Source: Rubripirellula sp. (GTDB lineage: Bacteria; Planctomycetota; Planctomycetia; Pirellulales; Pirellulaceae). Taken from it: DNA of 44,685 nucleotides. Every line of letters starts with the position of its first letter. Positions within the stretch are counted from its first letter, which is position 1. Positions 26,780-33,911 of this stretch are shown here, piece by piece. The notes under the pieces are model-generated. The model saw nothing but the letters and a program-made list of their open reading frames with translations, did not search any database and had not been told where the DNA came from. A program made the translations under genes and the position numbers. The DNA is taken from NCBI GenBank assembly GCA_016779185.1, contig JADHOA010000003.1, positions 1 to 44,685 of the forward strand, read 5' to 3'.

Positions 26780-27928
26780 ATGGGGCGGTTTGCCGCATTT
26801 TTTTTGATGGTACTCAGCTTCGTGGTCGGGCAGTCTCGTTTGCTGGCGGGGGGGAATGATGCAGTTCTGCTTTTTTTCACATCCTCCACTTCTGCTCCAT
26901 CTCAAACGATGTTGCCCATCGTTTCTTCGTTAGAACGCGAAGGCGTACCCGTGAGACGTGTTGAGGTATCCCAAGAGCCATATTTAGTGGCACGATACGG
27001 AGTTCGTTCCACGCCAACATTTATTGTGTTGGTTGGTTCTCGTGAAGTGACCCGCTTAACGGGTGTACAGAGAGACGAGCAATTGAATCGAGCGCTGCAG
27101 ATCGCTGATCACCGCAGTCTTGTTACGACGGGGGCGAGAACCATCGACAAACCCATCTTAGTCAATCCAAAATTGCCAGTGTCTGAGCAACGTCATCATT
27201 TGCAACATCCACGGGATCTTTCTGGTCAAGATTTTTCTAAATGGATTCAACGTCAAACGATAAGGGAATCTGAACAACAAAGCGACTGGAGCGAATTGAT
27301 GCCTAGTCGCAACACCGCGATTGGGATTGAAAAAGCAAGGTCCGCAACGGTACGGCTAAGAGTTTATGATCCAACAGGTTATGGGATTGGTACTGGGACG
27401 ATTATTGATAGTCGAGAAAGTGAATCGCTGGTACTGACCTGTGGTCATCTTTTTCGAGATGCTGGTCTACATGCAAAGCTCGAGGTAGATGTTTTTCATC
27501 ATGGCGAGCATCACACTGTCCCTGGAAGATTAATAGATTTTGACTCGAATTCGCGAGACATCGCGCTCGTTGCGATCCGGCCGAGATTCCAAGTTGCGTC
27601 TGTGAAAATCAGAGACCAAAAGTTAGCTGTAAGAAGTGGTGATTCTGTGTTCACTTTTGGATGTAATCGGGGTGAAGAGCCGAGTCGTATCGATACTAGG
27701 ATTACAGGAGTAAATAAGTACAACCAGCATTTAGGTTTATCGAATCTCGAGGTTTTTGGCGCTCCGATTGATGGCCGAAGCGGAGGTGGGCTGTTTGATC
27801 AAAATGGATATTTGATCGGCGTTTGCAATGCAGCCGACTACCGAGACAATGTCGGCATTTACGCTGCGTTAGGTGTAATTCGCTGGCAGTTGGAGCGAAT
27901 TGGCATGACGTATTTGATTGGTTCTTGA
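26780..27928 (+). CDS. Secreted fusion of a degenerate thioredoxin-like domain and a trypsin-like protease
   Basis: The 382-residue protein starts with a signal peptide (about 1-24). A thioredoxin-like domain at about 27-105 follows: VLLFFTSSTSAPSQTM sits where WCxxC is expected, and STPTFIV keeps the cis-proline loop (P79). Both redox cysteines are Ser (S38, S41), so no disulfide chemistry is expected. After a linker, a trypsin-like domain at about 185-380 has a complete triad: His in LTCGHLF (H223), Asp in NSRDIALV (D260) and Ser in DGRSGGGLF (S334). There is no PDZ. ATG 26780 is chosen because AAGGAG at 26766-26771 sits eight bases before it; an in-frame GTG at 26759 lies upstream of that site. 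The thioredoxin fold may bind substrate proteins. It converges with the DUF1080-PhoD gene. Confidence 0.87.
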   Translation: MGRFAAFFLMVLSFVVGQSRLLAGGNDAVLLFFTSSTSAPSQTMLPIVSSLEREGVPVRRVEVSQEPYLVARYGVRSTPTFIVLVGSREVTRLTGVQRDEQLNRALQIADHRSLVTTGARTIDKPILVNPKLPVSEQRHHLQHPRDLSGQDFSKWIQRQTIRESEQQSDWSELMPSRNTAIGIEKARSATVRLRVYDPTGYGIGTGTIIDSRESESLVLTCGHLFRDAGLHAKLEVDVFHHGEHHTVPGRLIDFDSNSRDIALVAIRPRFQVASVKIRDQKLAVRSGDSVFTFGCNRGEEPSRIDTRITGVNKYNQHLGLSNLEVFGAPIDGRSGGGLFDQNGYLIGVCNAADYRDNVGIYAALGVIRWQLERIGMTYLIGS

Positions 27929-28001
27929 TGTAAGCGTGTCTGGTTGTATCAACTGAGGAATGACGCATTCGTTCTAGTCCGTGCAATCCATTCTGTATCT
28001 C

Positions 28002-28031
28002 AAAAACCACGAGGACCTAGCGGTCATCGTG
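28002..28031 (-). terminator. Probable intrinsic terminator of the DUF1080-PhoD gene
   Basis: CACGAGGACC (28008-28017) pairs with GGTCATCGTG (28022-28031) with one mismatch and a four-base loop. Read on the minus strand the stem is followed by a five-T tract (28002-28006). It starts 14 bases beyond the stop of the minus-strand gene. The plus strand has no T tract after the stem. Confidence 0.65.
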
Positions 28032-28044
28032 ATTAAAAACGGCC

Positions 28045-30165
28045 CTAGAAGTGAAATTCGCTGACCACTTCACCCGTCACTTTGTGGTGACGCAAGACCA
28101 AGTTTGGTTTTGATGGATCAGACGGCAGATAAACCAACTCCCCCGACATAAATCCGCCCGCTACGCGAAGGAATTTGTGATTCTCATCAAGATCTCCCTC
28201 TTTCCAGCCGAGTTGATGTTTTTCACTGCCCGGTCCACAGCCAAATTCCCATAGATTTGTTAAATTATCTTTTGTGGCGTATTGCCAGTGTCTGTCGCCA
28301 CAAAAAACGATCGTTCCTGGGTGCGAAGATAGACGCAATCGAAGTTCCTCACCCTCGTGGGAATACGCTGCATTTGCGTGGTTGTCTCGTTTGTTTTTCC
28401 GGTCGGGACCGATGATTGGTGTCGGACTGATGACTAACTTAAATGTCGCTTCGGATTCAGAAAGGGTTCGAAATAACCATTCTTTCTGATTCGCTCCTAG
28501 GATCGTTTTTTGTGGTCCGTCATCCATGTTATTTGGACTGCGAAAGTCACGCCCTTCAAGTAGCCAGATTTGTAGATCTTTACCCCAATGAATGGTTTGA
28601 TACCGAATATCGCTGCTGGGAAATTGCTCATCGTTGAAAATTTTTTGACCCTCTTCAAATGACACTGCGCCGTAGCTTTGTCCCGGCCAACAATCATTTT
28701 TGAGCGTATCGTGATCATCTTTCAGGAAGTAGGCCGTATGGTTGCTGTAGAAGCTTCGATTATTGGTCAATGCAAAGATGCGATTCCATTTGAAACGCAT
28801 GAGTTCTTTTGTCAGAGCCCACGGCAGCGGTTTATCGTAGTATTCGATGTCGCCAGCATGAATCGTAAAGTCCGGTGCTTGCTTGACCATACTCGGGTAA
28901 ATTTTGTGACCGTTGAATCCATCATCTCGCCGCAAAAAGTCATGGCAGGTTGTCAGGCAAAATCTGGTAGGCACACGATCTGATGCTTTGGGAGCTGTGC
29001 AAAATCGTCCTCGCATCACAGCAGAGAGTTTGGTCTCGCCGATTGGCCGCACTTCGATGACGGTCGCATAGGTTTTATTTGGGATTAGGTCCTTGATTTT
29101 CCATTGTGCCGTATAGTCCATATTCGGAGAGGTTTTAACCCACTGCGTGCTTAAAATGCTTTTATTCTGCTTTTCAGGGAAGTAACTTAACCTCACTTCC
29201 GCTTCGGCGCCTGGGCACGCACCCTGCATTTCTTCTAATGATGCCCCTGCAGGCAACTGGGCTCTCAAAAAGTCGTCTGCTGAATTTTTTCTCTGTAATG
29301 ACACGAGTTCAGCGGTACCTAGATCCACAAACGTATGCCCATCAAAGTTCATACCTTTATTTCGGGTGGTCCGAGTCCAAATGACTGCGGATGTTTGGTC
29401 AATCCATCCATTTTTAATACCGTTACCGAGATACGGCCCGGTACTCTCTTTCTCAGCAGCCTCGTCGGTATGCATGACGGTCCATCGAAAGTCCTTGAAG
29501 GAAGCTTTTCCTCCATGATCGGTAAGCATGATACGCTGGAGATGTCTTGGTGATCCAAAGTCGTCCAAACCCCAGAATTTACTTTTTGCAAGTTTCGAGT
29601 TCCACTCTGTCCCCGAGGTAATAATTTCTGAGATTAGCTTGCCGTTTAAGTAGTGTTGAATTTGATTACCATTTGCGATGATCTTTGATTGATTCCATTG
29701 GCCGGCTGAATTTAGTGGCTTATCTGGGATGGGCGCGATCAGGTCATAAACGGATCCGGTACTCGACTTATCGCTAGTATCAGGCTTTTCATCAATGATT
29801 TGGTATTCGAGGCCCAGCCATTTTCCATCATGTTCTTGGACTCGATACTTTAGTCCCGAATTAGTGCCTGGATCAATTTTCCAGCTCCACTGAAGTTCGA
29901 AGTTTGGCGGTAGCGGGGGGCTGAGTAGACTTCCTGATCCGCCTCGCGGGTTGATCAATCTAATTTCATCATCAGCGAACTCCCAAGTCGACTCACTCGG
30001 CTTGCCATCAATCGTGATCCAAAAACGATGATTGAGCCAATCTGGATCTGCGGTCACTCCAATTGACCTCGGATTTTCTTCAGCACCTGTATGATCGGTG
30101 TACACAAAACAAATACAGGTAAGAACTACTAGGTATTTTGAAAAGTAATTTAGTGTGCGATCCAT
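28045..30165 (-). CDS. Secreted DUF1080 (LamG-like) / PhoD-like phosphoesterase fusion
   Basis: The 706-residue protein begins with a signal peptide (about 1-28). Residues 35-230 form a DUF1080-type jelly-roll: FELQWSWKIDPGTNSGLKYR, GLEYQIIDE, SVYDLIAP and WNQSKIIANGNQIQHYLNG. A PhoD-like region follows. Its Ig-like part starts at GPYLGNGIKNGW with SAVIWTRTTRN, and the phosphoesterase core shows HAGDIEYYD, FLKDDHD, LLEGRDFRSPN and VFCGDRHWQY, which supply the usual metal-binding Asp and His residues. PhoD enzymes are secreted phosphodiesterases/monoesterases; DUF1080 modules are thought to bind or cleave glycosides. The combination suggests action on a phosphorylated or teichoic-like polymer, but that is inference. 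It stands alone and is followed by a good terminator. Confidence 0.88.
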   Translation of the reverse strand: MDRTLNYFSKYLVVLTCICFVYTDHTGAEENPRSIGVTADPDWLNHRFWITIDGKPSESTWEFADDEIRLINPRGGSGSLLSPPLPPNFELQWSWKIDPGTNSGLKYRVQEHDGKWLGLEYQIIDEKPDTSDKSSTGSVYDLIAPIPDKPLNSAGQWNQSKIIANGNQIQHYLNGKLISEIITSGTEWNSKLAKSKFWGLDDFGSPRHLQRIMLTDHGGKASFKDFRWTVMHTDEAAEKESTGPYLGNGIKNGWIDQTSAVIWTRTTRNKGMNFDGHTFVDLGTAELVSLQRKNSADDFLRAQLPAGASLEEMQGACPGAEAEVRLSYFPEKQNKSILSTQWVKTSPNMDYTAQWKIKDLIPNKTYATVIEVRPIGETKLSAVMRGRFCTAPKASDRVPTRFCLTTCHDFLRRDDGFNGHKIYPSMVKQAPDFTIHAGDIEYYDKPLPWALTKELMRFKWNRIFALTNNRSFYSNHTAYFLKDDHDTLKNDCWPGQSYGAVSFEEGQKIFNDEQFPSSDIRYQTIHWGKDLQIWLLEGRDFRSPNNMDDGPQKTILGANQKEWLFRTLSESEATFKLVISPTPIIGPDRKNKRDNHANAAYSHEGEELRLRLSSHPGTIVFCGDRHWQYATKDNLTNLWEFGCGPGSEKHQLGWKEGDLDENHKFLRVAGGFMSGELVYLPSDPSKPNLVLRHHKVTGEVVSEFHF

Positions 30166-30318
30166 GAGTTTTTTGAGGTGAGTTTATGGTGCTCCGGTTG
30201 CCTAAGTGCGAAATATTACACGCCACATGAGGGGCTAATTTGCTTCCAGCGAAAAAATCACCACTTTTTCTGCTTTCTTGCCAAGATGTAGTTTTTCACA
30301 GCGAATAGAGATTCAGTG

Positions 30319-30344
30319 AGCGGGACGGAATTCAGCCTCCCGCT
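30319..30344 (+). promoter_or_regulatory. G/C-rich stem-loop in the leader of the coiled-coil gene
   Basis: AGCGGG (30319-30324) pairs with CCCGCT (30339-30344), and an inner GG/CC pair extends the stem. A run of five T occurs about 12 bases later. It lies 42 bases before the ATG of the coiled-coil gene and could be a leader structure or a weak attenuator. Confidence 0.35.
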
Positions 30345-30385
30345 TCGAAAGTTTCCCTTTTTACGCTGAAGAAAAGAGCATTGAG

Positions 30386-31198
30386 ATGATTAGAAAAGCA
30401 TTTTTGGCTGCAGGAGCAGTTGGTTTACTATCTTCGTTAACCGTGGGAATTCCACTCTGGAGCTACGCTCGTTGCGGCTTTGACTGGTTAAAAACCTCCG
30501 CTAACGAAGCGATGCCTTTGGAATGGGAGATTAGCAGGGCGAGGCAAATGATTAGTGACCTAACTCCTGAGATTGATTCAGCTGCTCTCAGCATTGCGAG
30601 GGAGAAGGTAGAAGTTGCCAAACTGGAGCGGGAGTACCACGATGCACGAGACGGTTTAGCAAAAAGTCGCGAGCAGGTGCAGCGACTCACGGACGACTTA
30701 AAAATTGGAAGCGAGAAATACACTTACGCAGGTAAAATCTACACGTCAGTTCAAGTGAAGTCAGATCTTGAGAGTCGATTCAAGAGATTAAAAACAAATA
30801 GCTCCACGACAAATAAACTTGAGCAAATATTACACGCCAGACAGGCTTCATTACAATCAACTCAAGATCGTATGACCACGATGATGGATGCAAAAAGACA
30901 ACTGGAAGTAGAGGTGGAAAACTTAGAAGCAAGGCTAGGAGCATTGCGTGTTGCCGAAACAACAAGCGGCGTGCATTTCGATGATACTCAATTAGCTAAG
31001 ACTCGTGAGCTGCTGGATGATATCGCCATCCGTATTGACGTTCACGAAGAATCAATCGCGATGAACACTGGATATTTTAATGAGATTCAATTGGAAGCTA
31101 CACCAGAAGATACTCTATTAGACGAAGTCGCAATGTTTCTTGATCAGACTACGATTGGTAATGATCGTGAATCATTAGTCGCAATTCAGTTAGATTAG
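30386..31198 (+). CDS. Membrane-anchored coiled-coil protein upstream of a Ser/Thr kinase
   Basis: I do not recognise a named family. The 270-residue protein has one N-terminal hydrophobic segment (about 5-27, FLAAGAVGLLSSLTVGIPLW), which could be an uncleaved anchor. A long heptad-rich helical region from about 46 to 210 has typical coiled-coil composition (KVEVAKLEREYHDARDG, KRQLEVEVENLEARLG), interrupted near 110-125 by a glycine/tyrosine segment (EKYTYAGKIYTSVQVK). A mixed acidic C-terminus follows. Overall it resembles PspA-like or envelope coiled-coil proteins in shape only. It lies 183 bases before a membrane Ser/Thr kinase on the same strand. I recall similar coiled-coil genes beside kinases in other planctomycetes, so it may be a partner or substrate. 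Confidence 0.75.
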   Translation: MIRKAFLAAGAVGLLSSLTVGIPLWSYARCGFDWLKTSANEAMPLEWEISRARQMISDLTPEIDSAALSIAREKVEVAKLEREYHDARDGLAKSREQVQRLTDDLKIGSEKYTYAGKIYTSVQVKSDLESRFKRLKTNSSTTNKLEQILHARQASLQSTQDRMTTMMDAKRQLEVEVENLEARLGALRVAETTSGVHFDDTQLAKTRELLDDIAIRIDVHEESIAMNTGYFNEIQLEATPEDTLLDEVAMFLDQTTIGNDRESLVAIQLD

Positions 31199-31225
31199 AC
31201 TTTGATAAGGGAAACGTTAAGAGCG

Positions 31226-31340
31226 GGAGAGAGCAAGGATGGTTCTCTCCTTTCAAGGGAAAGGTGTACGCACGATTGATCAATGGCACCGTTCGCTAGT
31301 TCTTTTCCAAGTAGCAGGTTTGGCATTTCTGTACCGGTAC
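31226..31340 (+). promoter_or_regulatory. Stem-loop and palindrome between coiled-coil and kinase genes
   Basis: GGAGAGA (31226-31232) pairs perfectly with TCTCTCC (31244-31250), followed by TTT, so it may be a partial terminator for the coiled-coil gene. A ten-base palindrome GTACCGGTAC lies at 31331-31340, about 42 bases before the kinase start. Together they suggest that kinase expression is set separately from the gene in front. Confidence 0.35.
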
Positions 31341-31381
31341 GTAAGAAGTGATTTTCAATTGGTTTAACCAAGAGTTTAAAG

Positions 31382-33259
31382 ATGACGTTTCGATACGATG
31401 TAGGCAGTCGTCCCTTGCCTCGTTACATCATCCAGCGTGGTCTTGGATCCGGCGGGTTCGGTGAGGTTTACTTCGCTGTAAGCGATGCCGGCAAGGAAGT
31501 GGCACTTAAATTCTTGCAACATAATTCTGATGTAGAATTAAGAGGCGTATCGCATTGCTTGAACTTGAAGCATCAAAACTTGATTTCCTTGCACGACATT
31601 TGCCTCGATGAAAATGACCATTCGTGGGTGGTGATGGAGTACGTCGATGGTCCGAACTTACGCCAAGTGATTCAGGGTTTTCCTACGGGATTGCCGCTAT
31701 CCGAAGTAAAGCATTGGATTTTGGGAATTCTTAACGGAGTGTGGCATCTACATCAGTCAAGAATTGTTCATCGAGATATCAAGCCCGAAAATATTTTCGA
31801 CGACAATGGTATTGTCAAAATTGGTGACTACGGACTTAGCACTTCGATGCAGTCTGGTAGTGCCCGACAGACTCAGGGGGTCGGTACTGTGCATTACATG
31901 GCACCGGAAGTTGGTCGCGGCGAATACGGTCCAAGTGTTGATATCTACGCCATCGGCATTCTGTTCTATGAACTTTTAACCGGAACAGTTCCATTTGATG
32001 GAGAAACGAAAAACGAAGTATTGATGAAACATCTGACCACCGAACCGCAATTAGGTCAAATACCGGATGCGTTCAGGTCTATTATTCAAAAGTGTTTGCA
32101 AAAAGATCGTAATTGCCGTTATCGCAGTGTCGGTGAAATTATCGAACAAGTAGAGGCCGCGTTTTGCATTCCTTGTGAAGACAAGATACCAGTTGCTGAA
32201 TTAGTGTCAGATGTTTGCGAAAAACACGAAGGTGGTCTGAATGACGTAATCGTTCTTGGCCAAGTCAATAAAAAGAAAACCTATCAGCTTAAATCCATCC
32301 GATCTCAGCTTGGTGGTACTTCTGGATCAGTGACAGTATTAATTGTTTTTGCGCTAGTATGCCTTCCGGTTGCGATTGCTCCGAATCCGTTTGTTTTTGC
32401 TTTAGTGGCTTGGTACTTAATGGCCAGCCTGATTCTTTTTTCTTTTTGGTTCTTGAGAAAGAGCACTCGCAATAGTATTCCAACGAGCAAGTTATTCGAG
32501 GATAAAGACAAGGGGAATCAACGATCTGTTCTCTTGCCTTATCAGGTGAATTCGAAGAAATGGCGGTTGGCCGCTCGACACTATTTGCGGGATAGAAGTT
32601 TGGCAGGCAAAATATCAGAGTGGTTGTATTCTTCTTGCCTAGCACTACCTCTCGCTTTCATTCTTGGAGCGATTGGATTTTCGATAAATCAAGGTGATTC
32701 ATCTTTAGATTTTGCTGATACGGCACCTTTTGTATGGGCAGCAATGGTCGTGAGCGCTGCGGCGATAGGTTTATTCGCGATCGGCCAGCACTGGAACGCG
32801 AGTTCAGAGCAGGATTTTTCTCAGCGGATATTTCTTGGCTGTTTCGGGGGTATAGTCGGGCTAGTAGCTTTTTATTTCAGCCAGTATCTGCTTCTTGACG
32901 CCGACTACGGGATAGTTCGCGACATTGAGGTCACGCAAGTTTCGGTATGGTTATACCCCGAAAACTCTCCGACAATTTTAGCCTATGTTTCGCACTTCGC
33001 CGGCCTGTTTTTTTGTGTGCGTTGGTCGCAATTATGTGATCCAATTCGTCAGCGAAGATTCAGCCTATGGAGTGTCTTGGTGACAGTGATAGTTGCTTGG
33101 TGCATTCAACAACTATTTCCGGTTCCGCGGCCGTTAGGTATGTTCTTCGCGGCAGGCTTAAGCGTTGTAGTGCAGTTGGCATCACCTTGGATGCCGTCTT
33201 CAATGCGAAGTAATCTTTTAGAGACTAAGCAGCACTCCGTTCACGGATTGTCGGTATGA
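31382..33259 (+). CDS. Ser/Thr protein kinase with multi-pass membrane C-terminus
   Basis: The 625-residue protein starts with a complete Hanks-type kinase domain (about 15-270): GLGSGGFGEVY, VALKFL with the ATP lysine K43, HRDIKPEN with catalytic D132, GDYG with metal-binding D149 (Tyr replacing Phe of DFG), and the APE motif. An activation segment rich in Ser/Thr lies between. Residues 316-610 contain about eight hydrophobic segments, so the kinase is cytosolic and anchored by a polytopic membrane region rather than the usual single helix plus PASTA domain. Its stop overlaps the next gene by four bases (ATGA), so the two are translationally coupled. Substrate and signal are unknown; the membrane domain may sense the envelope. 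The upstream coiled-coil protein is a candidate partner. Confidence 0.93.
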   Translation: MTFRYDVGSRPLPRYIIQRGLGSGGFGEVYFAVSDAGKEVALKFLQHNSDVELRGVSHCLNLKHQNLISLHDICLDENDHSWVVMEYVDGPNLRQVIQGFPTGLPLSEVKHWILGILNGVWHLHQSRIVHRDIKPENIFDDNGIVKIGDYGLSTSMQSGSARQTQGVGTVHYMAPEVGRGEYGPSVDIYAIGILFYELLTGTVPFDGETKNEVLMKHLTTEPQLGQIPDAFRSIIQKCLQKDRNCRYRSVGEIIEQVEAAFCIPCEDKIPVAELVSDVCEKHEGGLNDVIVLGQVNKKKTYQLKSIRSQLGGTSGSVTVLIVFALVCLPVAIAPNPFVFALVAWYLMASLILFSFWFLRKSTRNSIPTSKLFEDKDKGNQRSVLLPYQVNSKKWRLAARHYLRDRSLAGKISEWLYSSCLALPLAFILGAIGFSINQGDSSLDFADTAPFVWAAMVVSAAAIGLFAIGQHWNASSEQDFSQRIFLGCFGGIVGLVAFYFSQYLLLDADYGIVRDIEVTQVSVWLYPENSPTILAYVSHFAGLFFCVRWSQLCDPIRQRRFSLWSVLVTVIVAWCIQQLFPVPRPLGMFFAAGLSVVVQLASPWMPSSMRSNLLETKQHSVHGLSV

Positions 33260-33849
33260 ATTTAAGATTCGAAATGCTTCTTAGATGTTCAATTGTCTTT
33301 TTTTCTTTTCTTGTGAATGTCCAACTGTTGTTGGCTGATGAATCCGGTTCCTCCATAGCGGAATTATCGGTGCCACCGAGCCATCATCGAGAATATTCAG
33401 AGAACCGACCATCTTGGTTGACCTCTCGGAGTGAGGGTGGACGATTAGTTTTGATCACCGAGGCATATAAAACAGCCGAAGAAGCTCAGCTTGCCTTGAG
33501 TAAGTTGAAGCAAGAAGCCTCTGTGCCGCTTTTGTGTGAGTCGATTGCTGGCCTAACACAAACGCCATTTCAAAAGTCGGATTTGATCTTAACAACTCAT
33601 CAGATAGATCAAATGCTCGTGCAGCGTACATATCAGGGTACGGTTATGCTTGGAGGTGTTTTGCACTATGAGTCAGCCGCAGAACTTATTGTTTCTGAAG
33701 AAGCTCTGAGCTTCGTGGCAGCAAATATCAAAACGTCTATCGTTCGAGACCGCGTGAGGCAAACTTTAGGTGCTGCAGTTTGCCTGACTTTCGTTTTTTC
33801 TATTGCGGGAGTTATCACAAGCAAAGTTTCATCACGGAGCTCAAAGTAA
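33256..33849 (+). CDS. Small membrane protein coupled to the Ser/Thr kinase
   Basis: No named family is recognised. The 197-residue protein has an N-terminal signal-like helix (LRCSIVFFSFLVNVQLLLA), an exposed region of about 140 residues (NRPSWLTSRSEGGRLVLITEAYKTAEEA is split here as RPSWL and TEAYKTAEEAQLAL), and a C-terminal hydrophobic segment (AAVCLTFVFSIAGVI) before a short basic tail. The topology suggests a soluble domain outside the cytoplasmic membrane anchored at its C-terminus. The RPSW...AL arrangement recalls small planctomycete proteins of unknown function, from memory only. Its ATG overlaps the kinase stop by four bases, so it is made together with the kinase and is a candidate sensor or modulator. 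Confidence 0.75.
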   Translation: MNLRFEMLLRCSIVFFSFLVNVQLLLADESGSSIAELSVPPSHHREYSENRPSWLTSRSEGGRLVLITEAYKTAEEAQLALSKLKQEASVPLLCESIAGLTQTPFQKSDLILTTHQIDQMLVQRTYQGTVMLGGVLHYESAAELIVSEEALSFVAANIKTSIVRDRVRQTLGAAVCLTFVFSIAGVITSKVSSRSSK

Positions 33850-33911
33850 TCTTGTCAGAGACTTTGGAGAATGGATAAAAAGTTAATCAATTCGCTGGAT
33901 TTTGCATCAGC

